A stretch of 26,213 bases of DNA from an uncultured Bacteroidales bacterium (GTDB lineage Bacteria; Bacteroidota; Bacteroidia; Bacteroidales; Muribaculaceae). The notes under the pieces are model-generated. The model ran no database searches. It saw nothing but the letters and a program-made list of their open reading frames with translations, and was not told the origin of the DNA. Location of the stretch: positions 1 to 26,213 of the forward strand of contig CASBHZ010000042.1 of assembly GCA_949123685.1 (NCBI GenBank), given 5' to 3'. Position 1 is the stretch's first letter, and each line of letters begins with the position of its first letter. Below are positions 1-7,448 of the stretch, in pieces. The position numbers and the translations under genes were made by a program.

Positions 1-47
1 GAGATACTATCGCGTGACTGGAGTTCAGACGTGTGCTCTTCCGATCT
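1..47 (+). other. Illumina TruSeq/P7 adapter contamination
   Basis: Positions 1-5 (GAGAT) are the end of the P7 sequence. Positions 6-13 (ACTATCGC) are where an 8-nt i7 index sits. Positions 14-47 match the TruSeq read-2 adapter exactly, ending TGTGCTCTTCCGATCT. This is library DNA joined to genomic DNA at base 48. Read on the minus strand it continues the acyltransferase frame without a stop and encodes the peptide RSEEHTSELQS followed by index-derived residues, so an automatic annotation would give a chimeric protein. Confidence 0.98.
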
Positions 48-641
48 CTCGAGGAAAAGGTGTATGTTGAGTCCGGGAGCCTGGTCGGCTATGTATCCCG
101 TTACAGACGGGACTCCCTCCTTTTTCCAGCGCACAAGATGCTGCATTATGTCAGACATCGGGATGTTGTTTGCCTTGAAGCGTGTGCGGAGCTTATAGAG
201 AAGTTTGTCGAAAGACTTATTATTCAGCGGGTGATAAATCTGGGCACACTTGGCGGCAGGATCAATGTGTAGGGGCAGGGAGCTGATCCATTCCCAGTTG
301 CAATAATGCCCGAGGTAGAGGGATACGGATTGTCCGCTTTTTACAGCCTCGTTTATCTCCTCGATGTTTTCCACTTTCATGCGTTTCTGCATTTCTTTGG
401 GAGACATTGAGGCGAGTTTGACGGTTTCTATGAAATAATCGCATAGGAACTTGTAGAAGCGTTTTTCTATCTGGCGATTTTCCTTGTCATCGTTTTCAGG
501 GAATGAAGATTTGAGATTGTTCCTCACGACATCACGCCGGTATTTCAGTACGTCGCATGCTATCCATGCCATCACGTCGGAAATGATGAAAAGCAGACGG
601 AACGGCAATAACGACAGGATGTAGGTGATTCGGTAAAGCAT
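48..641 (-). CDS. LpxL/HtrB-family lipid A-type acyltransferase, 3' end missing
   Basis: The 198 visible codons run from ATG at 641 to the adapter junction with no stop. The product begins MLYRITYILSLLPFRLLF, a hydrophobic N-terminal anchor. It carries the acyltransferase motif HX4E in LGHYCNWEW (H112, E117) and a second conserved block around ADQAPG (residues 185-190). These are typical of the lysophospholipid/lauroyl acyltransferases that transfer an acyl chain to lipid A precursors at the inner membrane. Family members are about 290-310 residues long, so roughly a third is missing at the C-terminus. The start lies 3 nt after the TGA of the upstream permease gene, so it is very probably the last visible gene of the exporter operon. 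The acceptor lipid cannot be told from the sequence; an ornithine-lipid or other O-acyltransferase is possible. Confidence 0.88.
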
Positions 642-644
642 AGG

Positions 645-1832
645 TCAGGCAGATAATTTTTTCAATGCCGGGCGCACTATCCATCGGCGTGAGCAATACC
701 CCAATATCCACCATACAATCGCCAGTATCCACATGTTGATGTATGGTCCGCTTACTTGCGATAGGCTTGCACCGTTGGCGTTCATCTTTATGAATCCTTC
801 CACGCCCCAAGTTGATGGACATATGCTTGCGAGCCAGCGCCATACGGGCAACATGTCGTATAGCGGCCAGATGAGACCTGACAAGAAAAGGAACACGAGA
901 GATGTCGCCACCCAAAGGATGAAAACGGATTCTCGTTCCGTAACCACAGACTGAAATGCGAATCCCATGCCGAATGAGGCTATCACCATCGGGAGAATGA
1001 AAGAGAAGATTTCCAGTGTGTTGCCTGCCATAGGGAACCGGAATATGAGCGGTACATAATGGAGCATGAAGATTATGGGAATTACAAGGATTGTGAGGTA
1101 GCACAGCATCTGTGCCACCATGGTGAGCAATGTAGACGGGGCGAGATTGTCTGAGCAATATCCCGTGAGTCTCATGCTTTCGCGTTGGGCGCCTCCTGCC
1201 ATACCCACGGCAAGCACTATGCATTGCTGAAGGATAAGGATAAGCACTCCGGGCATGATAAATGAGTCGAATCCGTTGCGGATGTTACCCATAGAGACAT
1301 TATGTATAGGCAGCGGGTCTCCGGTCATTACAGTTTCAGCCAAGGGGGCTATCTCGTCAATCTTTGCCGTCATCAGCTCAGATGAGAAATCTTCCATTAC
1401 ATTTGTGGCGGCGACAAGGAAGCCTCGGTAACGGAGCAGGAGGCTCATTTCGCAATACATCACGGCATTTGAAGATTCGTTGCGTCCGTTGTTGCGCTCG
1501 AAGCCTTCGGGAATCTCAAGGATTGCATAAGCCTTGTGTGAATTTACGGCATGTTTCGCTTCGTTAAGGTCTGCTGCATATCCTATAACGTCTGCCTGGT
1601 CGCATGCATCCATCTTGCGCACAAGTTCGCGCGACAGTGGAGTGCGGTCATGGTCCACAACGACCATCTGAACCTCTTTTACAAGTTCAGGATTGTATAT
1701 GAGCGAATATATTATAGGATATGCCAATGGCAGGAACATAAAAAACAGTATTATTCCCACATCGTGTGTCACCATCTTAAATTCGCGGCAATACACTTTA
1801 AACATATTCCTTATGTGATCTTTCAGTTTCAA
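645..1832 (-). CDS. ABC-2 type transporter permease (second of two)
   Basis: This is a 395-residue membrane protein of the ABC-2 permease family (YhhJ/YbhR-like). There is one membrane segment near residues 26-46, then an extracytoplasmic domain beginning with the family-typical stretch VVVDHDRTPLSR (57-68). Five or so hydrophobic segments follow from about residue 190 to the end. The start is not an ATG. TTG at 1832 gives MKLKDHIRNMFKVYCREF, which matches the usual N-terminal length of the family; the first ATG is at 1805 (386 residues). The TTG lies inside a 19-bp tandem repeat. The gene follows its paralogue after 40 bp and precedes the acyltransferase by 3 nt. It probably forms a heterodimer with the paralogue. 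No ATPase gene is adjacent. Confidence 0.9.
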   Translation of the reverse strand: MKLKDHIRNMFKVYCREFKMVTHDVGIILFFMFLPLAYPIIYSLIYNPELVKEVQMVVVDHDRTPLSRELVRKMDACDQADVIGYAADLNEAKHAVNSHKAYAILEIPEGFERNNGRNESSNAVMYCEMSLLLRYRGFLVAATNVMEDFSSELMTAKIDEIAPLAETVMTGDPLPIHNVSMGNIRNGFDSFIMPGVLILILQQCIVLAVGMAGGAQRESMRLTGYCSDNLAPSTLLTMVAQMLCYLTILVIPIIFMLHYVPLIFRFPMAGNTLEIFSFILPMVIASFGMGFAFQSVVTERESVFILWVATSLVFLFLSGLIWPLYDMLPVWRWLASICPSTWGVEGFIKMNANGASLSQVSGPYINMWILAIVWWILGYCSRRWIVRPALKKLSA

Positions 1833-1874
1833 TTCTGGTTTTCAGTTTCAATTCTGGTTTTCAGTTTTCAGTTT
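1822..1874. repeat. 19-bp tandem repeat with TTTTCAG phrases
   Basis: TTCAGTTTCAATTCTGGTT occurs at 1822-1840 and again without change at 1841-1859. It is followed by the shorter phrase TTCAGTTTTCAGTTT (1860-1874). The block fills the gap between the two permease genes, reaches into the stop codon of the first, and contains the TTG start of the second. The TTTTCAG phrase is the same as in the heptad array at 24146-24291. Confidence 0.9.
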
Positions 1875-3069
1875 AGGGTACGTAGACAGGATTGTTCATA
1901 TCTCGTTTGAGCCGCCACAGAAGTGTGAAAGGCAGAAGCATAAACCCGATGTATGCCACAAACCACACTTTCGAGTAGGCGATATGGATTCCGTTGAGTG
2001 CCTGGTCTATGTATATCAAGAAGTTATATCTGGTGGGCACTATATAGCTGAATATGCCCATTGCCGGATACATACTATCCACGGGGAAAGAGAATGCAGC
2101 AATGGAGAACGACAGGATTCCCAGCAGGGCGCAAACCGATAACGAAAGCCGGAGGTTAGGCAATACGCTCACCACAAAAATTGCAAATCCCTGACATGCC
2201 AACACGAACATGAATTCTGACAGGAGCATCCACCCCCATGATCCGTTCATCGGATAGTGGTTATAGCGGTAAAGCCAGGCAGTCATGAAGAATGCAATCG
2301 TCCACCATATGACAGTCTGGGGCAAGAGTTTGCCAAACAATGCCTTGACAATGGATCCGTCTGCCATTTTCATCAGTCGGCGCGAGGTGCCGTATTTAAT
2401 TTCCTGCCCAAGGCTGAACGCCGTCATAAGGAAGATCATCAACTGCAGTAGACACGGGGCGAATGAGTTGGCTATGTATATGCCATAGTTCAACTGTGGA
2501 TTGCCGATCGGACGGGAAGATATGTTCACGGGCATCATCATCGACGAAAAGTTTTCCGCATTAACTCCCGTGGATTGCACAACTTCCAAAGCCACTCCCG
2601 CTTTAGCATATATCGCCGTCGCCTTGAATGTCTTGAACAGCATCGATGCCGGCACGAAATACGTCATGTTGGTGTAGAACGTGATAACCGGTTTACGTCC
2701 CGCAAGAAGGTCTGCCTTGAAATTCTCCGGAATGAAGAAATAGCCATAGATGTCTCCTTGCTGCATCAGGTGTCGCGCCTCGGAAAAACTGTTGGGTGTA
2801 TATTTGAGGTCGACCATCTGCATGCCGCTCAGGTTCTGCGTGATCTCGCGGCTCAGGGATGAGCCGTCGCGATCCACGATAGCCGCGGGCACACGTGTCG
2901 GAAGCCCTTTGTCGAGCATGGTGGTCAGAAACAGGAACATAAAGAGTGGGAAGATGAAGAATCCGGTCCAATATACCGGTCTCCTCACGATCTGCACGAT
3001 GCTCCTGAGAATGATTGCCTTTAATCCTCTATCTCCGATCAATTCACGATTCATAATGCAAAAATGCAT
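1873..3069 (-). CDS. ABC-2 type transporter permease (first of two)
   Basis: This 398-residue ABC-2 family permease is a paralogue of the next gene. A first membrane segment lies at about residues 34-51 (WTGFFIFPLFMFLFLTTML). An extracytoplasmic domain opening with PAAIVDRDGSSLSR (61-74) follows, with a cluster of hydrophobic segments from about residue 200 to 385. Two starts are possible: ATG at 3069 (MHFCIMNREL) or ATG at 3054 (MNREL, 393 residues). Neither has a clear ribosome binding site, as is usual in Bacteroidota. The gene lies 25 nt after the HlyD stop, in a gap holding two inverted repeats. It most likely supplies half of the inner-membrane channel of the TolC/HlyD exporter. Confidence 0.9.
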   Translation of the reverse strand: MHFCIMNRELIGDRGLKAIILRSIVQIVRRPVYWTGFFIFPLFMFLFLTTMLDKGLPTRVPAAIVDRDGSSLSREITQNLSGMQMVDLKYTPNSFSEARHLMQQGDIYGYFFIPENFKADLLAGRKPVITFYTNMTYFVPASMLFKTFKATAIYAKAGVALEVVQSTGVNAENFSSMMMPVNISSRPIGNPQLNYGIYIANSFAPCLLQLMIFLMTAFSLGQEIKYGTSRRLMKMADGSIVKALFGKLLPQTVIWWTIAFFMTAWLYRYNHYPMNGSWGWMLLSEFMFVLACQGFAIFVVSVLPNLRLSLSVCALLGILSFSIAAFSFPVDSMYPAMGIFSYIVPTRYNFLIYIDQALNGIHIAYSKVWFVAYIGFMLLPFTLLWRLKRDMNNPVYVP

Positions 3070-3090
3070 TGAACTTGTTTACACAAGTTC
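3055..3090. repeat. two adjacent inverted repeats upstream of the permease
   Basis: Two perfect stem-forming repeats lie side by side. GAACTTG-tttaca-CAAGTTC (3071-3090) has 7-bp arms around a 6-nt loop. AATGCA-aaaa-TGCATT (3055-3070) has 6-bp arms around a 4-nt loop and contains the ATG at 3069. In the mRNA both fall between the HlyD stop and the alternative permease start at 3054. They could cover that start, act as a weak attenuator or processing site, or be a protein binding site. No U-run follows, so this is not a standard terminator. Confidence 0.75.
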
Positions 3091-3094
3091 GTAA

Positions 3095-4129
3095 TTAACG
3101 AACTACTCCTTCATACAGCACCGACATGCCGGGACGGAAGTTTTCTACCGGTTTTTCGGGACGGCACTTTATCTGGAATGTGCGTGCGTCATAATCGCCG
3201 GTAGCTTTTGTTGCCTGCCAGTTGGCGTATGTTCCGAGGTCTTTGATGTAGAAAACTTTCATTTCCACTTCCTTGTCGAGTGCGGGGATCCTGACTTTCA
3301 GCACAGAACCTACCTTTATATCTTTAAGAAGTGTTTCACGCACATTGAACACCGCCCAATGATCGTCTTTCTGAAGGGTCATGACAGGAGCCCCCGTGGC
3401 GATAAGTTCGCTCACGTTGGGATAAATCACAGTGATCTCGCCATCGTATGGAGCTGTAAGGTATTGGTCTTCAAGAAGTGCGTTAACCTCTTTCACTCCA
3501 CCTTGCGCCACAGTCACCATTGCCGAAGAAGCCTGTTTGTCTTCATGCTGTGCACCGGAACGGGCAAGGTCATATTGACTCTTTGCCGCAGCTTCCCCGG
3601 CTTTCGCCGCATCGTAGGCAGCTTTCGCCTCGTCACGTTTCTGTTCGCTCACCACCCCTTTGGCAAAAAGGTTTTGCATCCTGTCATAGGTTTTCTTGGT
3701 GATCTCTGCGGCAGCCTTGGCTTGCATCCATATGTCGCGTGCTCCTTCGATGATCTGGGGGCGTGCACCTGCGTCAACTTTGGCATTTGCCGCCTCTGCA
3801 GCGGTTTCCATGGCTTTTGCCTGCTCCATCTTGGCTTCTATAAGTGAGGATGTAATGCGCACCAGCGTATCGCCCGCTTTCACTGTCTGACCTTCTTCCA
3901 CGAAGATTTCCGCTACGCGTCCGGGAAGCTTGCCCGATATGCGTATTTCAGTAGCCTCTCCTTGTCCCTGCACGGTGTCGGGACCGGGTTTGAGACACAG
4001 GAAGCCTATTATTGCCAATGTAGCGAGAATGGCGATTATGACTACAATCGTCAGGATCAATGCTTTGTCTTTTTTTGAAACTTCCGTGGGATCGATGGAT
4101 CCGACGGGTTGAGTATTTTCTGTTGCCAT
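3095..4129 (-). CDS. HlyD/EmrA-family periplasmic adaptor subunit
   Basis: This 344-residue membrane fusion protein has a short cytoplasmic N-terminus, one membrane segment at about residues 23-46, and then a first lipoyl half-domain (KLPGRVAEIFVEEGQTVKAG, with the VKAGD turn). A long alanine- and lysine-rich coiled-coil hairpin follows at about residues 95-210. The second lipoyl half (YLTAPYDGEITVIY) and a beta-barrel domain ending in FRPGMSVLYEG complete it. The order is that of EmrA/HlyD adaptors, which bridge an inner-membrane transporter and a TolC channel across the periplasm. The genes on either side are exactly those partners. The start is ATG at 4129, just after a G-run-rich gap. Confidence 0.93.
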   Translation of the reverse strand: MATENTQPVGSIDPTEVSKKDKALILTIVVIIAILATLAIIGFLCLKPGPDTVQGQGEATEIRISGKLPGRVAEIFVEEGQTVKAGDTLVRITSSLIEAKMEQAKAMETAAEAANAKVDAGARPQIIEGARDIWMQAKAAAEITKKTYDRMQNLFAKGVVSEQKRDEAKAAYDAAKAGEAAAKSQYDLARSGAQHEDKQASSAMVTVAQGGVKEVNALLEDQYLTAPYDGEITVIYPNVSELIATGAPVMTLQKDDHWAVFNVRETLLKDIKVGSVLKVRIPALDKEVEMKVFYIKDLGTYANWQATKATGDYDARTFQIKCRPEKPVENFRPGMSVLYEGVVR

Positions 4130-4132
4130 TTT

Positions 4133-4271
4133 GGTGGGGTTATTATGGGGTGGGGTGTAATGGGGTGTAATGAGGGGAGATGGGGTGGGGAATTTATATG
4201 GGGGAGTTAGGGGGATTTAGGGGGGTAGGGGATTTATGGGGATTTATTTAGGGGGGTATATGGGCGGTGGG
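4133..4271 (+). repeat. G-run array with about 10-bp spacing
   Basis: The + strand has fifteen runs of three to six G between 4136 and 4271, with starts mostly 8-13 bp apart, separated by A/T-rich linkers such as ATTTA and TTATTAT. The block fills the gap between tolC and hlyD completely. On the + strand several sets of four runs meet the usual G-quadruplex rule, for example 4136-4165. The operon mRNA would carry the C-rich complement just upstream of the hlyD start. Confidence 0.85.
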
Positions 4272-5723
4272 TTAGTATTTGAGGTTGCCGATAACCTTGT
4301 CAAGGTAGACCTCGCAGAGGTGGATGCCGATTTCGGCATCTATTTTTTCAGAATTAGCTTGCAGCCATGCTGTCTGGGCGGCAATCATGTCGTTGGTGGT
4401 CATCACCCCTTCGTGGAAGCCGATCTGGGCTGAACGCAGATTCTCTTCGGCACTGCTCATGTTAGCTTTGGTCATCTCATAAGTCTTGAATGCCTCCTGA
4501 AAACTGAATTTTGCCTGTTTCACCTGAAGCTCTACCTTTTCCTCAAGGTCTTCAAGCATAAGGCGCTGAGCGTTGGTTGCCGATTTTGTGGCGCGATAGT
4601 GGTTATAGTTGCCACCCCAGTGCCATATGGGGATGGCTACAGTGGCTCCTACGCTGAATCCCCCGCCGAAGCTTTTGCTGAAACCGTTGTTGAGGTTGGG
4701 ATTGGAAAATTCGTATGCCCCCACGATAGCTATCTTGGGAAGCATCTGACCCATGGCTATCTTTTCGCGCTGAGAGAGCACCGATATGCCCTGGCGGATC
4801 ACCTCAAGGTCTTGGCGGCGAGAATACACATCCTGCATATTATATACCGGATCCGGCATGGCTGTCAATCCGCTCTTGAAATCTTCATCGGCAAGGATCA
4901 TTTCTGATTGCACCGGCAAGCCGCACACCTGTGCCAATGCCATGCGTGCCAATGTGAGACCGTTATTTAGTTTGGTGCGCATTATTTTTGCCTCGTTGAG
5001 TTTAACCTCTACCATAAGCAGGTCCGAACGTGTGGCAACACCCTCTTCAAGCATGGCATTCACGCTATAGCACAGGGTGTCAACAAGCGTGACGAAGCTG
5101 TCAGCGAGTTTCTGTTTTGATTTTAGCGAAACCACCGTCCAATATGCCTGGTCAACAGCAAAAACAACATCTTGCACAACACTGTTGCGCGCAGCTGTGG
5201 CGAGTTTTTCCGCATATTTGGTAATTTCATTCAGAGCCTTGATCTGACCGCCCATAAAGACAGGCTGGGTGAGTGTGAACGCACCGGCGAACACGTTATG
5301 GGTGTCAAAACTCATCGCCTCTTTGGGTATTACCGCCACCTCGGTCGGTATGTATCCACCCGTTGCGGGATCCTTGATAGGCGTGCCGTCGGGAGTGGTG
5401 AGTATATTATATTTGAAACTTTGAGTGGAAGGGTCAAAGCTCATTGTTGGAAGTTTTGCGTCTTCACTCAATAGGTTTATGCTCCGCTGGTTATAAATAT
5501 ATGTTCCCGCGAAATCAATACCGGGCAGATAAAGTGCCTTTGCCGCCTTCCTGTCATAGCCGGCACCTCGGATGCCTTCTTCAGCCATGCGTATGGTCTT
5601 ATTGTTGCGCACTGCCATGTTGCGACAAGAGTCGAGACTGTATGTCTCGGCATTTGCCGAAAGTGTCCCTATGGCAATACATAAGGCAGATCCATAAAGC
5701 GTTATTTTATTAATTGGCTTCAT
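4272..5723 (-). CDS. TolC-family outer membrane efflux protein
   Basis: This 483-residue outer membrane factor begins MKPINKITLYGSALCIAIGT, a signal peptide probably cut after ANA (residue 25). The mature protein opens with the family-typical ETYSLDSCRNMAVRNN. The rest has the two-fold repeated, long amphipathic helices of TolC trimers. Examples are AEKLATAARNSVVQDVVFAV and, near the C-terminus, EMTKANMSSAEENLRSAQIG. The ATG at 5723 is preferred to a TTG 21 nt upstream because it starts directly at the signal peptide. It is the first gene of the minus-strand exporter unit. It would form the outer membrane exit duct, with the next gene as its adaptor. Confidence 0.93.
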   Translation of the reverse strand: MKPINKITLYGSALCIAIGTLSANAETYSLDSCRNMAVRNNKTIRMAEEGIRGAGYDRKAAKALYLPGIDFAGTYIYNQRSINLLSEDAKLPTMSFDPSTQSFKYNILTTPDGTPIKDPATGGYIPTEVAVIPKEAMSFDTHNVFAGAFTLTQPVFMGGQIKALNEITKYAEKLATAARNSVVQDVVFAVDQAYWTVVSLKSKQKLADSFVTLVDTLCYSVNAMLEEGVATRSDLLMVEVKLNEAKIMRTKLNNGLTLARMALAQVCGLPVQSEMILADEDFKSGLTAMPDPVYNMQDVYSRRQDLEVIRQGISVLSQREKIAMGQMLPKIAIVGAYEFSNPNLNNGFSKSFGGGFSVGATVAIPIWHWGGNYNHYRATKSATNAQRLMLEDLEEKVELQVKQAKFSFQEAFKTYEMTKANMSSAEENLRSAQIGFHEGVMTTNDMIAAQTAWLQANSEKIDAEIGIHLCEVYLDKVIGNLKY

Positions 5724-5785
5724 ATTTATTGTAAGTGAGATCAAAATAAGATATGAATATTATAAAAACATATCTATTTAAACTA

Positions 5786-5793
5786 CAAATTTA
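5786..5793 (-). promoter_or_regulatory. possible -7 element for the tolC operon
   Basis: Read on the minus strand this is TAAATTTG, a match to the Bacteroidota -7 consensus TAnnTTTG. It lies 63 bp upstream of the tolC ATG. No good TTTG -33 element is found at the usual distance, so the call is weak. Confidence 0.35.
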
Positions 5794-5814
5794 ACATCAT
5801 TTTGTTTAATTTAG

Positions 5815-5822
5815 TATTTTTG
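5815..5822 (+). promoter_or_regulatory. possible -7 element for the MATE gene
   Basis: TATTTTTG matches TAnnTTTG and lies 73 bp before the ATG at 5895. A TTTG at 5801-5804 is only 10 bp away, too close for a standard -33 box. The divergent tolC candidate lies 21 bp away on the other strand, so the two promoters would overlap. Confidence 0.4.
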
Positions 5823-5894
5823 CAGTCTTAAAAAATATTAAGTATATATTTAGGAATAGTGCTTGTGCATTTTTCTTTACATATTCTAAAAATC

Positions 5895-7247
5895 ATGACA
5901 AATATATGGAAGTTATACCGGGAGGAGTATAAAAGTCTTTTCCGGTTAGGTATCCCTGTACTTGTGACCCAAGTCGGGATTATTGTTGTAAGTTTCGCCG
6001 ACACTATGATGGTAGGGGCATATGGAGTTGACGAATTGGCGGCAGCGGCTTTTGTAAACTCCCTTTTCATAATACCGATAGTGATGCAGATGGGCTTTGC
6101 CCAGGGGCTTACGCCTCTCGTCGGTGCGCTTTTCGGTAAAGGGGAGAAGGAAGAGGCGGGTCATACGCTTCATGCAGGTTTGCAGATAAATATTGCCGTT
6201 TCGTGCGCATTGACAGCGATAATGGCAACGCTTTATTTCTTTCTGGATTGTTTCGGGCAGCCCGAGGAGCTGTTGCCGCTCATACGGCGGTATTATCTTA
6301 TAATACTTGTCACATTGTTGCCTATGTCCGTGTTCAACTCATTTCAGCAGACATGCAACGGTTTTAATGACACGGCGATGCCAATGTGGATGATACTTGG
6401 GTCCAACGTGTTGAATATTTTAGGCAACTGGCTCTTGATATTCGGAAACATAGGTTGCCCGGAGATGGGACTTGTAGGTGCGGGACTCAGCACCATGTTT
6501 GCCCGCTATGCAGCGGCAATAGCAATTGTGCTTGTATTCTTCCACGGGCGCAGGTATCAGCCTTATGCTTCGGGATTCCGGATCAAGGTTGGACTTGCCG
6601 AAGTACGCCGCCTCGTATGGGTCACTTCTTATCCGGTTATGATCCAGAGTGGCATAGAATGCTCCCTCTGGAGTTTTGGCGCGGTGGTCAGCGGATGGTT
6701 CGGAAAAATTCAACTGGCGGCATATCAGGTGGTAAACACTATGGCGCAACTCGGTTTCATGACATTCATAAGTTTTGGCACGGCAACTTCCATCCGTGTT
6801 GCCAACTATGTCGGCATGCGTGATCTCAGAGGCGTGCGGCGTATAACATCCGCAGGATTGCATCTCAACCTTGTTCTTGCCACAATGGCTTCTCTCATAT
6901 TCATTTTGGGAGGGAAATGGTTGATATATTGCTTCACGCCCGATGCCTCCGTAATAGCTTCTGCAATGACGCTACTGTTGCCTCTTGTGATATATCAATA
7001 TATGGATGCTGTCCAGTTGACATACGTTAACGCTATCCGTGGCACTTCCTATGTCAAGCCGTTGCTGTGGATTTCAATATGCTCTTACATATTGGTTGGA
7101 ATCCCGGTGCTTCTGCTTTTTGCCAAAGGTTTGCAATGGGGTAACATCGGCGTATATTATAGTTTTGACGTAGCGCTTGCAGTGGCTTCTATAATGGCGA
7201 CGGTTATTTTTTATCAAGTCCTGCGGAAAAGTCAAATGAATTTATAA
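5895..7247 (+). CDS. MATE-family multidrug/Na+ antiporter
   Basis: This 450-residue protein of the multidrug and toxin extrusion family has about twelve hydrophobic segments arranged as two similar halves. Family-typical blocks are FADTMMVGAYGVDELAAAAF in the first helices, GLTPLVGALFGKGEKEEAG after the second, and LGSNVLNILGNWLLIFG around the fifth. These transporters sit in the inner membrane and exchange Na+ or H+ for cationic organic compounds. The ATG at 5895 (MTNIWKLYREEYKSLFRLG) is preferred to a GTG at 5859. The latter adds 12 residues with no family counterpart. The gene is divergent from the exporter operon and stands alone. The substrate cannot be inferred. Confidence 0.92.
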   Translation: MTNIWKLYREEYKSLFRLGIPVLVTQVGIIVVSFADTMMVGAYGVDELAAAAFVNSLFIIPIVMQMGFAQGLTPLVGALFGKGEKEEAGHTLHAGLQINIAVSCALTAIMATLYFFLDCFGQPEELLPLIRRYYLIILVTLLPMSVFNSFQQTCNGFNDTAMPMWMILGSNVLNILGNWLLIFGNIGCPEMGLVGAGLSTMFARYAAAIAIVLVFFHGRRYQPYASGFRIKVGLAEVRRLVWVTSYPVMIQSGIECSLWSFGAVVSGWFGKIQLAAYQVVNTMAQLGFMTFISFGTATSIRVANYVGMRDLRGVRRITSAGLHLNLVLATMASLIFILGGKWLIYCFTPDASVIASAMTLLLPLVIYQYMDAVQLTYVNAIRGTSYVKPLLWISICSYILVGIPVLLLFAKGLQWGNIGVYYSFDVALAVASIMATVIFYQVLRKSQMNL

Positions 7248-7277
7248 TTTGATTCAAAAAATATACACTCTTTATCC

Positions 7278-7291
7278 ATTTATGCATAAAT
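7278..7291. promoter_or_regulatory. 14-bp perfect palindrome upstream of a promoter
   Basis: ATTTATGCATAAAT is a perfect palindrome 24 bp upstream of the -33 box at 7316. The size and position would fit an activator site. It is AT-rich, so chance occurrence is possible, and no regulator gene is nearby. Confidence 0.35.
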
Positions 7292-7315
7292 ATGTAAAAA
7301 GTATAGGAAAATATA

Positions 7316-7346
7316 TTTGCAATCTCCAATGTTTTTCATATCTTTG
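7316..7346 (+). promoter_or_regulatory. Bacteroidota promoter (-33 TTTG, -7 TATCTTTG)
   Basis: TTTG at 7316-7319 is followed after exactly 19 bp by TATCTTTG at 7339-7346. This fits the Bacteroidota sigma-ABfr consensus TTTG-N19-TAnnTTTG. Transcription would start around 7353 and leave a leader of about 95 nt before the ATG at 7449. It is the best promoter match in the window. Confidence 0.8.
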
Positions 7347-7448
7347 GCGATTGTAATCAGGCATTTTGCACAATACAATTGATGACATATTCTTTTAGTG
7401 TAAAAGTAAATTTCTGAAAAATAACAACTTAATATTAATAAAAGACTT

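Noticed and set aside
33..272. Plus-strand frame of 79 codons beginning in the adapter
   Set aside because: It starts in synthetic sequence and is antisense to the acyltransferase.
532..1224. Minus-strand frame of 230 codons
   Set aside because: Shadow of the ABC-2 permease, rich in His and Arg with no domain.
4133..4271. Small gene in the G-run gap
   Set aside because: Composition is extreme, and the short open stretches have no counterpart to a known protein.
7248..7315. Terminator for the MATE gene
   Set aside because: No GC stem with a T-run is present; only an AT palindrome is seen, better read as a possible operator.
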